The translations under genes were made by a program, and so were the position numbers. This document shows, in pieces, positions 31,025 to 55,800 of a stretch of DNA of 64,000 nt; position 1 is the stretch's first letter; each line of letters begins with the position of its first letter. The stretch is from Xiphophorus maculatus (taxonomy: Eukaryota; Chordata; Actinopteri; Cyprinodontiformes; Poeciliidae), in the NCBI RefSeq assembly GCF_002775205.1, contig NC_036443.1:15015373-15079372 (forward strand). Reading direction: 5' to 3'. The notes under the pieces are model-generated. The model did no database searches and was not told the DNA's origin. It saw nothing but the letters and a program-made list of their open reading frames with translations.

Positions 31025-31165
31025 GAGTGGCGCTGATGCCTGTCTCTGCTGTCATTGGCTGAGAGGCAGGGTTCACCCTGGACAAGTCACCAGGTCATGA
31101 CGGTCCAACACAGAAACACACAGGACAACCAACCACTCATGCACATTCTCTCTCACTTACCCTAT
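31025..31165 (-). mobile_element. Fragment of the same SINE-like family, reverse orientation
   Basis: 'gagaggcagggttcaccctg', 'gacaagtcaccagg', 'aacacagaaacacacaggac' and 'caaccaaccactcatgcaca' are the reverse complement of the 3' half of the repeat at 17388-17732. It is more diverged and truncated. Confidence 0.6.
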
Positions 31166-31194
31166 GAAAACAGAATTTCTGCAAGATGAATTTG

Positions 31195-32050
31195 AGACCT
31201 GTTATGACCTTTTCAACATGGTTACAATTTAGTGGTTATGAAATATTTGGCCTGATGCTCATCCTTGACACCTGCAAACCACGTGACATGCTTCTTCAAG
31301 GTAGTTGATAGCAAATAACATAGTTAGAAAGCTTTAATTTGAATTGACGCAACATGATTAGGTCCTTTATTGTTTGCAGCAAGATGCTACAAGGCTTCTA
31401 TAAATTTGTCGTGGAGAGTGAACTGTCTTCTGCCATCATTTGCTGAGGTAGCAGCATCAGAGCCAAAGGCTGGTTCTGAGGGCTATTCCGGGAGATCTAG
31501 AGATTATGGTGCAAATCAGTCATGAAATGGAGAACATTACAGACATCCTGAGCATCCCTATCATGAGACTGTCACACAAAAACAGTGTCTTCTGCCAGAA
31601 GTTTTAATAGAACCACTGTAATAGAGACTGCTACATGACTTCCTGCACAGCAATCAGCATCTACTGCTTCAACTGCTTGATGAAACTTGGATGATATAAG
31701 TTACAACAAAATGTAATTTTCTTGTGGGATCACTAAAATATTTTGGAACTTAAATGAATAATGACTATTAATTTTTAATCAATCATAATTTCAAATGTAG
31801 TTTACACCTGTGGTTAATTCTCAAACTGGTAACTGTTCATCTGAACACCATACCTTAATTAATTGGTAATTGATCAAATATGTAGGTTTTAAATGTGTTA
31901 TGAGCAAGATTGTCCTAGACTCATTTTGTAAATACATGCAGAGCGTTTGTCCTGGTGTTTGCCCTACTTAATTATTTTATTAAGTAGTGTTATAGTAGTG
32001 AAAATATGTTGTTTCTAATTTAAATTAGTTATTTTTTCATATTGAGTGTT
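31195..32050 (+). mobile_element. 3' end of a non-LTR retrotransposon (Rex1/L2-like), decayed
   Basis: The order of 'cctgatgctcatccttga', 'ttgtttgcagcaagatgcta', 'agaaccactgtaat', 'catgacttcctgcacag', 'gatgaaacttggatgat' and 'aactgttcatctgaacacc' matches the end of ORF2 and the 3' UTR of a LINE common in fish genomes. Family naming is from memory and approximate. No open frame is left. Confidence 0.55.
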
Positions 32051-32129
32051 ATAATTGTGCATTTATGAATTCATATGTTATGTTTATAATACTATGATAA
32101 GTGTGTGTAACTGTTTTGGTAATAAATGG

Positions 32130-32220
32130 GTTTTTTTATGACATGGACCCCCGGAAAAGTAACCATTGCTACATCAATCTCTAATGGGGATCCAAAATAA
32201 ACAAACAAATAAATAAACCA
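32130..32220 (+). mobile_element. Retroelement 3' tail ending in AAAT-type repeats
   Basis: 'catggacccccggaaaagta' and 'tctctaatggggatccaaaa' followed by AAAC/AAAT units resembles the 3' terminus of a teleost LINE or SINE. Only the tail is present. Confidence 0.45.
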
Positions 32221-32509
32221 AAGTAATTTATTTGAGTAATTAAACCAGTTTGAGTGAAATTATCATCCAAATTTGTCACAAATTAAATATTTATTTTACT
32301 ATCTTATTGTAGTTAAAATTACCAATTTTCTACCCAGAAATCTACGTAAATATGCATGAAAATTGATAAAGCAATAGACAAGCACCAGCAGAGCGCCTCA
32401 CAGTTATACAAGGTATACTATTTTTAATAACTGCACTATTATTTTTATTTTTTGTACATCTGCTTTTTCTGTGCAATCTCTTATCCTGATTTGTCTGTCA
32501 TCATATTTC

Positions 32510-32965
32510 TTACTTTTAGTGTAAAACTAAGAAATACTTCTACACTAAAAGTATTTAATGTAAAATAAAAAATGTTTACACTACACTAAATTAGTGTATT
32601 AAGTGTACAAATTTTAGTATTTTACACTAAATACTAAATACCATTTAGTGTAAAATAATATTTTACACTAAATAAAACTGTATGTACATATAATTTATTG
32701 TAGTAATTTAGTATCTAATGTATTTTACACTAAATACTAAAGTAATGTAAAATAATAATTTTACACTAATTTACTGTACTTATTAGTACACTAATTAGTA
32801 CACTAAATTAGTGTGCTAATTTAGTGTACTAGTAAATTACACTAAATTAGCACATTAGTAAAAAAATAGTAAAATTAATGTATTTAGTGTATTTTACACA
32901 AAATACTAAATACCATTTAGTGTAAAATGATATTTTACACTAAATAAACAGTATTTACCTATAAT
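32510..32965. repeat. AT-rich repeat built from TTTAGTGTAAAA and its reverse complement
   Basis: The segment is a mosaic of TTAGTGTA and TACACTAA words in both orientations. Near-perfect palindromes lie at 32643-32673 and 32915-32945 (arms of 'atttagtgtaaaat' and 'attttacactaaat'). These sit in a longer direct repeat starting 'atactaaatacc' at 32629 and 32903, about 272 bp apart. It could be a satellite or a cluster of palindromic MITE ends. Confidence 0.8.
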
Positions 32966-33010
32966 GTCTTGCTTGTAAACCTGAATTTCTCCAATTCGGG
33001 ACAAAAAAAT

Positions 33011-33108
33011 GATGGATGGATGGATGGGTGGATGGATGGATGGATGAATGAATGGATGGATGGGTGGATGGATGGATGGATGGATGGATGGATGGATGGA
33101 TGGATGGA
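33011..33108. repeat. (GGAT)n microsatellite
   Basis: Tetranucleotide repeat with a few G/A changes. The Met-Asp-Gly-Trp frame across it is a repeat artefact. Confidence 0.95.
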
Positions 33109-34055
33109 AAGCCCCGTTTTACTTAGACACATCTTTAGGCTTGAAACAAAAACATATTTTCCCTATGATTGGCTGAAACTAAAAATAGTAGAAAAAGCTA
33201 ATTATTCCTAGATATACAGTTTACGGTAACTAAAATTCACTGAGCATAACTATGTTAATTCATCTGTCATAGAGTCCCTGTTAATACAATATAATGATGA
33301 ATTAACCACATAAAGCTTCTGTTAGTAGCAGAATAATGTGCTCCAAGTGCATGTTAATAGTTTGGCTTATCATGATCAGGAGCCACGCATCAGTGAAGCT
33401 TTTTTTTTCGTTTGTTCTCTCATTATGAAATGTTGCTCTAACTGCAGGGAAACATTCCACATGAAACCAAAACATGATCTTTGACAACTAATGGTGTTCA
33501 AACTCTTTTGTCCGTTCAGTCCACACAAGTCAGTGCGCACGTCTGTTTGTTTACTTCAGTGTGCAGGCACCACCAGTTTAAGATTTTGGGTAAAGGGGGG
33601 GCATATTGTCTGGGGCAGGGTGTCTCACTAATGAGGCTGTATAGCTGTGGGATGCGAGTCACACACACAGACAATAGTCTGGGGACCATTTAGCGTCTCC
33701 TCTCCATTCCTCACACATCACGCAGAGGCAGCTTTTACTCAGCCACCATCCCATGTCTTCCCTTTGCCCGGTGCAGAAAAGATGAAAACATCCGCCTTCG
33801 TTTGGCAGCACAGTATCAAACATTTTTTGCTCACAGAGAAGTTTCCCTCTGACAGGTAAAAAAATAATAATAATAAAAATCGGGCAAACAACACAGCATC
33901 AGTTCACAGTTTGAGTAATTAGTTTACAGACAAACTGGCTCAAAAATAATCATATGAAAAATTATAGAGGAACAGAAAATACATACTTCAAGCTTTATAT
34001 AAAGTTTTTTTTTTTTTGATAAATCTGACTCGGACTAGAAAGGGGTAAATCTAGA
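33109..34055. other. Upstream flank of c1ql4-like
   Basis: A moderately GC-rich block at about 33590-33850 may be regulatory. Nothing else is recognised. Confidence 0.35.
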
Positions 34056-34430
34056 TGCTGATATAATAGAGCGAGACAGAGACAGGGGAGGGGGTGAGGA
34101 GGAGAGATCTAACAGGTGTAGACCAGGACTGCTGCTGGACCAAACGCCTCGAACAGCGATACAGTGGACGGACACAGCGTGGACGGGAGCGTCAGGCGGC
34201 CGTGCGCTCCACATTTGGCAACGCGTCCCCACGGGCATTTTGTCTGCTTAACTGCCTCAGAAGTCACCGGGTTTTTTGGACTTTATAATTTCTTTGTGAA
34301 GAACGAAAAAAGAAAAGAAAAGAAAATTGCGCTCTGATTTGGAAACTGGTGTCACTTACAGGGAAACTGCTGCGCACCTTGGCTCCACAGCTTTTCGTTC
34401 TGGCGCTTCAGGGGTCGTTTGGTGAGACAG
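34056..34430 (+). promoter_or_regulatory. c1ql4: c1ql4-like promoter and non-coding exon 1
   Basis: A TATA-like 'gatataatag' at 34059-34068 precedes a GC-richer stretch that ends at a consensus donor, GAGACAG|GTGAGAA (exon end 34430). The exon contains no ATG. The transcription start is inferred near 34090. Confidence 0.5.
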
Positions 34431-34704
34431 GTGAGAAAAACTAATTAGATATTTGCCTTCAAGTTTAATTAGTTTAAGTATTTGCTTTGTTTCGCAGATG
34501 TAACTCTAGCAGCATGCCGATTGAAAATCGAACACTTTAATAACAAGTTTACGCTTTAAAAATAATAGAAATAGACACATTTAAGTGCTCAATGCATCTT
34601 TTCGAGAAACATTCGATTTAAATGATTTATATCACCTGTAAATTTGTCTGAAAACAACCAAATCAATAAGTGTTTTATTTCTTTTTTTATATAATTCTTT
34701 TCAG

Positions 34705-46461
<11,757 letters not shown>

Positions 46462-46860
46462 AGCTAAATTTACATTCAGAGGAAGAGAAAAAAAAACAGA
46501 ACCATAGAAGAGGTTGACAAGGACATGTACAGTATGGATGCAAATAAATGCACATACAACAATAACCACACACATGCATGTAAGCCAGCACACATGCACA
46601 CACCTACATTGACGTGTTGTGAGATTACAATGGATTGCAACGCGGCAAATCTGATAGAGTGACAATTAAACCCAGTGGTGAGATACTGAGCCAATGATAA
46701 TCAGCAACAGCATTTATTGGAACACTTTTTGTGCAAATATAGATATCAGGATATACAGGACAACTTAAAATAACTATTTAACACCAAGGCTCAGAAATAT
46801 CTAAAGTATTTTAATGTAATCTATATTAACGTACATGGTGAGAATGATGATACAATAAAC
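46462..46860 (+). other. c1ql4: c1ql4-like 3' UTR, proximal part
   Basis: Sequence after the stop codon with candidate AATAAA polyadenylation signals at 46543-46548 and 46854-46859. Which one is used cannot be told, and a longer UTR is possible. Confidence 0.4.
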
Positions 46861-49800
46861 ACCATAAGTTGGATAGTTGAAATGCAATAATGGTGTTGAT
46901 AAAATGAAACTTTGAGGTGAATGCATATTTAATAATCTCTGATTTCAATAATTTCTGTTTTTATGGTCGGCATCTGCTTCGGAGCATATCACAGCAAAGC
47001 ATACCCAGAATGACTTACACTTCTGTTGTAATAAATTAGATCCTTTTGAGATTGGATCTGAGATGAGACAAAACTGATAGAAAAATGTTGTCATAATCAT
47101 ACATGTAGCAACAAACAGTGTCCTTCACATTTGCCTCCACTGCTGGTAAAGATGTACAAAACAGTGAAAACACTTCAAAAATAAATTCCTTTTTACTGCA
47201 GAAGCAATACATTCATACTGAAATTGTTTTGAAAAAATCTAACCATCAACTTGATTAAATTTATTTAGTGGGGGAAAAAAAATCCTTCTTCATTTGAAAA
47301 TCACTAGAGCTACAATTTCTATAAATTAAATGTTTATGAAATATTTATTTAATGTGTATTTTACATTTAAATTTCTCAAGGTGCAAAGGATCTTCAATTG
47401 GTAATCCATAAACATTCTTGTTTCCCCAAGTATATAACCATAACTCATTGCATACCTTTTTCTCTTAGGGATTCCTCCAAGCAGGAAAGAAAAGAAAACA
47501 TCTTCATAAATCTGAAAATTCAAGAAATGACTTCTACTCAGTTGCCAAAATAATTAACGGTTTAAGACAACTGAGACTGGAACAAAGAAGGCTCTCTGAA
47601 ATTATGCTTTTGCAATAAAGCAAAATATAATAACATTTTATATCATTTAAATCATGTATTTGCATACAGCAGTGTGTTAAAAGACACATAGCTCTATTTT
47701 CCCTAGTGTCTAAATCAGACTATGCTATTCGTGTTTTAGGTCAGTTAGGATTACCACAATAATGTCTATTTAATGAATGTCATAATGATTAGAGAAATGA
47801 TTTTCAGAGGATTCATTATCACTTCCTTCTATTTCAGAAGTTTATAGTAAAATTACTATGCATTTAAACATTTTGAGAAAGCTGAAAAGGTTATTGCTCC
47901 GAAAGCATCAACAAGGCTAATTGGAAACCTCTAGTTGAAATGCAAGCAAACCTGTGGATTTATTTTTGAAACACTACCTCTGTGACATATAGGGGAAAAA
48001 AATCAAAACATATCTCCCAAGATATTTGGAAAATATTTACGTACCTCCACAGGTGAGTTATACGCATGTATAAACAGTGTGCAAATATCGAGTCAAGATA
48101 CAGTTAAAAAAGGAGACGGATTATGTGTAAAATGAGCCTGTTACTCATAAAGGCAGAAAAGAATAAGTCATAAATCCAAAATCAATGTAAACAGTTACTA
48201 GATTTCTGTTTGTCTACATATTGGGTCAAAGAGCTCAATATTTTTAGACCTGTGTCCTGTGGTCTGATGAAATAAAAACAAATATTGTATTATGCTTTTG
48301 GCAATACTTTGGACAAAAATTTTGTTCAAAAAGAGAACATCATATGGGGGTTTAGCATCATATTGTGTTTTATGACAGGAGGAACTCAATATAAAATTAA
48401 TACAATATTAGATAAAAAAATATTGAAACGGTGTCTCAAGACATTTAAGTCTGAATCCAAACAGGTATCTTAAAATGTACTATTTCGTCCATCGCGAAGC
48501 ATTTATCTTAGACACACAGAAGATTTGTGTACAAAGCTGAAAAGGTGTTAGAGGGCCTTCAAACCAGACTCGGCTCTGCCAGGATGAAAGTGCCAAACTT
48601 CTGAATTTCAAGAAAGTGAAAAAAGATCTTAACTGTACTTGGGTTTTTATCAAGTCAATATAAATGTGTTAATCCTATCTGAGCTAAAACATGATTTATT
48701 TATTTTTTTGCTATAGCTACATCTTTATCAGGAGTGTCAAAAACTTTAGAGTAGCACCAAAAAGGAAAACCCCAAGAACATATCATGTATTGTGTAAATA
48801 TCTTTTTTTTTTAATTCTTTGCCGAGTACATTATGTGAGTGAGAGTATTTGTATGAGTGAATAAAAGTCACATGTGCAGTGTTTTAAATAGTGTATCAGG
48901 CATTACAGATATTTGCAATGACTGTTTTACTTTCATTACATGTAAACACACCAACTTTGGGATGGGCAGTCTGGATTTAGAAGGTTGAGTGACCAATTGC
49001 TATTAAAACACCCGTACCAACTCTACCTGTTTCTGCGTGCTGTTTTTAACCTGGTAAAGATCAGCGTAGAACACCGACATGCACATTCAACATGGCCACA
49101 CAACCCTCCAGTCCTCAAGCTCAGTTTTATTCGAGGCGACCATTTGGACTCACTAGTGTCGATCGGGACAGTTGTATGAACCGAGGGCAAAGATCGAAGC
49201 GGACTACGGCCTCTGGCTGCTGCAAAATGGATTTTCAATACGTCTCAGGATACAATCTAAGACCCAAACATCAGCACAGCTTTATAGGCCTCAGCCTGTC
49301 GTGCATCCCGGATCAACAAAGTCCAGACCATTGATACTTTTTAAAGGTAACACTACATAGAGATCAATTTTACAAACAAATTGGTTCAGTGTTCGATAAG
49401 CCTGGAAATTTATTACAATTATTGTAAAAAAAAAAAAGAAAGAAAAAGACACAGGAGGAATAAAACCATGGAGTGGGTTATATTTTGTCAGGTTTGTTCA
49501 TTGACAATTTTGTATTTAATTTATAAATGTTGTGTGTGTTCGTCTCACTCTCTTTCGTACACAAGCACAAAATCTCTTCTTCAGCATCTTCACTGTGTGA
49601 CTAAGCCCTCCATACATTGAAAAAAATCATAAATAAGTAATGCAGAAAAAAAACCCCGAAAGTATTTGTAACTATTACAGTGACATTTTTAACTGCCTCA
49701 AAAAATAAGAAGTCTCTTTAAAATATTCAAGTTGACATTATTTTCTATTTGGTTGTTAACCTGCCAGCTAAGCTTTTTGCCAGCTTTTTTTTTTATTTTT

Positions 49801-51358
49801 AAATGAACTAATTTATTGTAGCCAAGAGGGAGTTTTTGATTTCAAATTTGGTTATGATTGTAATAAAAGAAAAACAATACAAAAAAGTTCAAAGAAAATA
49901 TGACTTTTTTTAAAGTCATATTTAGTTCAATTAGTCCACACTTTTAACAGGGAAAAGAAACATCAGATAATTCTGAGTAATACACCATTCAGTAACATTT
50001 ACGTTTGTAAAGTCTTGCACCGATTCCTTGTAGTGCTGAAATAAATTCCTTTACATTTTTAAAACAGTTTAAACAATGCGATGAAATTTAAATCACACCT
50101 GTCATCAAATAACTGAGTCAAATCCACAACGCTTCACAGATTCATCTGTGTGTTTATAGAGAAATGAACCCACATCATCCGCTTAAAATCAGGCAGAATG
50201 CTCAAATATTTATATATATAAAGGAATTTCATAAAAAAAAACAAAAAAAAAACTAATTACAGTAGAATTGGTGTCATTCCTGAAGTGAAGGATTTGGGAG
50301 AATCTGTTGTTTCTGAGCGGGAAAAAAAAAAAAAAAAAAAAAAAGAAAAACGAAGAAGGATGAAGGCACACCAAGCCTGGGCCCAGCCCACGGCTTTCTC
50401 TCCTGGCAGATTCCAGTTGAAAGTTAATTGGACGGGGAGAGGTCTGAGACGGGCTGCGCCGAGGCCCATTAGTGATTCCCCTGTCGAATGCAGAGCCACG
50501 AGGATCACAGACTCACAAATAGGAGGATTAAAATAATCAATAGCCTTGACTTCTATCGACCACACACACACACACACACACAGTAATTAGTAGAGAACCT
50601 ATTCAGTGGTGGACTATGACACCCTCCCAAACCTTAAGCACCCCACAACCTCACACACAATCTCCACTGTTTGACAGAGGTGGTGCCTAATGAGGGAAAA
50701 TAGTTGTGACTGCTTGAGAAGAAAATGCAGGAAAAGGTCATAAAACCACTGAACAGCCTTTTACTGCTTATGTTAACACCTTTGTATCCAAGAAAATAAA
50801 ATTATGAAAAAAAAAATCAAATACTGTAACGTAACTTTGCTTATGTTTTAGCATTCATTGCAAACAATAGACTAGAAATGGGGAGCCAACAATCGCTACA
50901 CAGTCTTACATTTAGCTCAACACAGACCTGATCACAACTGTATATAAACAGTGTAGTATATTATGGTTCTTGCTTTAACACTGAGACTAAATCAAAGTAA
51001 CAACACTGCCCTCTTGTGTGACATGAGAAAACTGCAAAAAAAAACCAGACATTTCTGTCCAAGATATTTTACACATAACTGCTTCACACACTCTCACTGG
51101 CCACTTAACTAAATTCACCTTGCTAGGACTGACTTAGATCCTCCTTAACTTGCAGAATTACATGAGCTCTCACACACAGTGAGAATTCATACAATATGTG
51201 ATAAATATTCAGAGCTTTTTCCTACATACCGTACATTACACATCTGTTAAATTGAAGTTTCGACCATTTGGTCAGTGTATTTAAGTATATTCAGCCAACC
51301 TGAACATACAAAAATAAATAAAATCCACTTAGACACAAAAGCATTTCAGGAAAACACA
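46861..51358. other. Spacer between the c1ql4 and myl6 3' ends
   Basis: AT-rich DNA containing the Tc1 piece at 48010-48660. Low-complexity tracts include an A-run at 50322-50344 and a (CA)n at 50561-50581. A GC-richer candidate block lies at about 50345-50530. The two flanking genes are convergent. Confidence 0.4.
48010..48660 (+). mobile_element. Decayed Tc1-like transposase fragment
   Basis: Readable pieces in order are 'cctgtggtctgatgaaataa' (the WSDE motif), 'agcatcatattgtgttttatgacaggagg' characters at 48354-48382 matching the GGS-IMLWG-CFAAGG region, and 'tctcaagacattt'. The frame is broken repeatedly. Confidence 0.65.
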
Positions 51359-51364
51359 TTTATT
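51359..51364 (-). terminator. myl6: Candidate polyadenylation signal of myl6
   Basis: AATAAA on the minus strand, about 440 nt after the distal alternative stop codon at 51801. It is the closest canonical signal downstream of that exon that I noticed. Confidence 0.4.
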
Positions 51365-51800
51365 TAAATGCAGCAACAAATTTTGGGCCAAATTTATAAC
51401 ATGGGGAATGCTTTGAAATGTTTCCAACTACAGCCTTTGATATTTTTATGAATCAATCTGGGACATTTAATCCAAAGCAAGTCATAGAAATATGTATATA
51501 CGATATATATTATTGTCTTGCCCAATTTTAGTTACATCGTTACAGCTTATGGTGCATTTCGAAATGTTACAAACTATGCAAGCACAAATAATCCTCAATG
51601 AATACAAGGTTTATACATGTGAACAGATCTAAAAATGGTGCTTTATGGTCTTTTCTAGGGAATGTAAAGGCACTTCTTAAATTAAAACTGTAAAATAAAC
51701 TCATGTAAAAGGTTGGGGTGAGCTGGCAAAGCTAAATGGAAATATATAGGAATGTGATTCTGCGAAAATGAAAAAAAAAAAAAAAAGACTGTGACGCTCT

Positions 51801-51829
51801 TTATCCGTTCATTACCATCCGGACGAGTT
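51801..51829 (-). CDS. myl6: Distal alternative C-terminal exon of myl6 (ELVRMVMNG)
   Basis: After acceptor ctctgtttcag, the exon reads AA CTC GTC CGG ATG GTA ATG AAC GGA TAA. With the G left by the exon at 53649-53726 this encodes ELVRMVMNG and a stop. It is the counterpart of the alternative MYL6 tail ELVRMVLNG known in mammals. It is used when the proximal exon (AFVRHIMSG) is skipped. Confidence 0.88.
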
Positions 51830-52840
51830 CTGAAACAGAGAAAGAGAGAGAAAGAGAAAAAAAGAGAGTTAGTTTTCTCACTAAAAACTTGGAGATCTGC
51901 TCCAATTACAGCATGCAGGACCAAGAGCTGCTCTTCTTGAAGATGCTGCATTTGGAGGCAGATCTCCCATATTCACCTCATCTAGAGCCAGGAAAAGGGG
52001 GTCAATTGAAGATGACAGAAGGGGAAAAAGGTGAGGTAATTATTTCTATCTCCTATTCAGCCAAAGCTATTGGTCCTCTAAGATCCACAGAAAGTTGGTT
52101 AAAGAAGCTGTCCTCGCTGTTTGCCTTCCTCTAGCTGAGAAGCAGAAAAAAAGGGGAGAAGATCAGGGGAGCTATAGTCCAGTCAGAGCAGCCAGCTACA
52201 AATTCAGTTTCCATCAGTAAATAAGAGAGAACAGTCAGCATAAGAGCAACTCCATTACACTCTCTGGTTAGTAAAACAAAAAAAGGGACTGGTCCACTCT
52301 CCTGAATCTGGTGGTTATGATATACATAATGTAATGCAAATGTAAGAGGACAGCAGTTAGATAGGTCTAACTCCTTTAAAACCAATAAAAGGAAGAAAAA
52401 AAAGCACCACCTTTAAAAAGCCCCATTAACATGCAAATGAAATTAGCAGCGCTGTCTAATAACACCACACTCAAAAGTGACCACCAGGCTTTCCCTGAAT
52501 GAGACCAGTCTCTTCCCATTCTGTCCACCATATCTCCATACAACCTGTGGAGGAGCCATAGACACATGCAGAGGAGCATGCTGCAGCCAGGGGCCAAGGC
52601 AGAAGGCTGCAGGAGCAAAACAGAGCGGCAGGAGGCTATATGCTTTAAAGCCTCACGTCTGCAGGGGGAGAGAGACCACCAGGCTTTCCTGCGCAGCCTA
52701 CTAATGATGTCTACCTTTCAATAGGCAATCGTTTGTTAGCCAGTATGAACTATGTAATGAGAAAAACACACTAGTGTCTAGGAACTAAGTAGCAGGAAAG
52801 CCTGGAGGTGCCATCCCCCGGGTTTGGACAATGCCCGTAC

Positions 52841-52875
52841 CGGCCCTCAGCCTGACATGATGTGACGAACAAATG
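52841..52875 (-). other. myl6: Probable 35-nt cassette exon carrying the AFVRHIMSG tail
   Basis: After acceptor tcctccacag, the exon encodes AFVRHIMSG and stop (52847). Six bases past the stop a GTACGG donor follows (52840-52835), so it can act as an internal cassette spliced on to the distal exon, which then becomes 3' UTR. The donor is not strong, and a terminal-exon reading remains possible. Confidence 0.55.
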
Positions 52876-55800
52876 CTGTGGAGGAAGAACATTTAACAAA
52901 TTGTCAGTAATTAACTTCTGATCATAGCTTCTTAAAGAGCTTGATTAAAATGGATAAAGACACAACCAAATGATATGAACCATCCAGAGAAGGGATGTTA
53001 AATATCGCTTGTTGTTTACAACAAAAAAATTTGCATTTCTTGTGATCCACTTTTACATTTTTTTGTTCAGAAAGACTTGAGGCAAATTCAAACTTCACAC
53101 TATGAAACATTCAGACAGTGCTCCCAAATCTGTGGTCAATTATATAGTGCTTGAATAGAAATCAGGCTCAATCTATCTCTAACTACAGTTTTTCCTTGGC
53201 AAGTCTATCAAATAAACAAACAATCTTAACTAATTTCAAATAACATTACCCACAAAAGTCAAAAAGATAAATAAACTGTAGATTGTAATCCAAGAAACAT
53301 GCAATTTGCTGAGGCAAAAGAGCTTTTTGGCTTTGATGCCTTTAATGAACAAAGGAAAAAAAAAATCTGATTTCTAATTTGATTTGCTGATCAAACGACA
53401 TTTGGTTTTTATCACTTCAATCATGTAAAAACTCAGGGTTTCTCTGTGGATCAGAGGAAATGCAGACTTTAGTGCTAAACATGTTTGTACTTAATTAACC
53501 TAGCATTAAAAACTGATACCTACAAGCAAACAGTGCTGTGCATTAAGAACATTTCCATATTATAAAAAGCTGGATTAAATGAAGCGGCTTCACTTCAGAC
53601 TTATTGGAAGCAATAGTTACTTTTAACATGAGTCTGTTTTCTCCTCACCTTCATAATTGATGCATCCATTTGCATCTTCATGTCCAGCCAGCAGTGTCTC
53701 CACTTCCTCTTCTGACATTTTCTCACCTGATGAACCAAAACGATGCACATTTTAATGTGACAAATAATAATTTATGTTTCACTTTCATCGTCTTTCGGTT
53801 TGTAAAGTGATGTGTAATTAGAGATAAAAACGTCACATACCTAACGTGGTGAGCACATGACGTAGTTCTGCTCCCATTACTGTGCCGTTGCCTTCCTTGT
53901 CAAAAACACGGAGTCCTTCCACAAAATCCTCCATGGAGCCCTGATCTTTGTTTTTGGCGATGGCCTGGAACATGGGCAGGAACTGCTCAAAGTCGAGCAT
54001 CTTGGTGTTCATCTCTGCAAAATGAGAAAAAGCCTAGAAATGAGACACATCAGGCTGAAGGGATTAAAAGTCTTACATTACAGGAAATTTATTTTTTCTC
54101 AGCCAAGTCTTGAGGTTGAATCTGCATAATATTTGGAGCGATCTGAACGTGTGGGTAATGTTTTATTGTTAAATGGATCAGCGGAGAAGTTAATATTAAC
54201 ATAACAGCTGCTTATAAAGTCAAAGGTATTATACGGCAACAGATGCTGCGACATACCTTTGGTATTATGTTGCCGTTTTCTCTCAGTGAGGACAGATACA
54301 TCAGTCATCTCAAAACTGAACATTCTGCACAACAAAACTTTAATGCTAATGTGAGCTTTTAAAGACTCTTCTCCTTACACCACTGACAAAGCGGATACAA
54401 CCCACAAAAATGGGGTTTATATCCCTTTAAGCCTCCAAGTTAGTGACTTTTCTCTCACCCTCAGATTTGGGGTTGCCCAGCACTTTAAGCACCTCAGCAT
54501 TGACAGGGTTCTGTCCCAAGGCCCGCATCACGTCGCCACACTGGCTGTAGCTGATCTTCCCATCTCCTGTCCTGTCGAACAGCAGGAACGCCTCCTTAAA
54601 CTCTGCGGCACACACAGACATGAAGCCAGTTAGCCAAAGAGCTGAATATTACAAATTAGCTGATGCATATAGAGAGAAGTGATGCACAGACAGGATGTGG
54701 ACAACAAAGATTACAACATGGGCTGAGAATAAGAAGGCGCCCAAGCAGACTTGAAAAATGTCAGATTATCACAAATAAGAACACTTCCATCTTATGGGGA
54801 TTTTACTTTCATTACTTTACAGATTACAGATTTTGGGAAAAAAAATGTGTGATTAAAATTTGTATCTATGGTTAAATGTATTACTACAACGAATGAAAGC
54901 AACATCCTGTTCTCCGAGCTCAGCATGGTGACGAGGCAACCGGCTTTGTTGGTTCCTCAATTCACCAAAATATTTACGTTAGTGATCTGGTCACAAGCAC
55001 TCAATATTTCAACTTCATTAATAGGAAGCAGCCTAATATGTAATTTTTACATTAATACACCACATGCTCTGTGAGTTTCTCCGTCTTTTGAATATGCATG
55101 TGTCAATAGAACAAATTTACCAAACATGTATGTCAATAGTCACCTGAAGGCTCAGGTTTTTCCAAACAGTTGACCAACGCTTTGCCTTACAGAAGTATTC
55201 AAACTTCCTTAAATTTTTACCGTTTTGCTATGTTAGAGCTACGCACTTCAACACAAAGCAGTACACAGTTATGAAGTGGGAGGAAAAAGAAATGGGGGTT
55301 TAAAATGTTTATAGAAAGAGTGTGATCTGCATTTGCACCCAAGCCCCTTTTTATGTAGAACTAAGTTTTGTTGCAGTTACATGTTTTTTTTTAAAGATTC
55401 TTCTTTACCAGCTTTCTAATAAGTAAATTACTAAGCAAATTATATGTACAGACATAATTGTAAGACCATTTATTCTGCTAAATAGCTCAGTCTTCATAAG
55501 ACTGGATTCAGTGAATCTGAACAGCAATGTTCAAGTCTTTCACAGATTCTCGTTTGGATTCAAGTCTAGACTTTGGACCGTTTTAAAAAACAAATACGCT
55601 TTGGTCAAAAGGGTCAGCAACTTATTCAATTTAAAGAGCCACTTTTATCACTGGAACAACAAAATAAAATTTCTCCAGGGCTGCAAACGAAAATTGATTT
55701 TATAAATCAGTGTTAAATATTACTTTATTATTTTTGAAAGCTAGAGAGATTACACTAAAACTTAAAAATAATCATCTAGCATTTACAAAGGTAAAATCAA

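Noticed and set aside
32969..33211. Frame with Met-Asp-Gly-Trp repeats
   Set aside because: Product of the GGAT repeat; no protein family or splice context.
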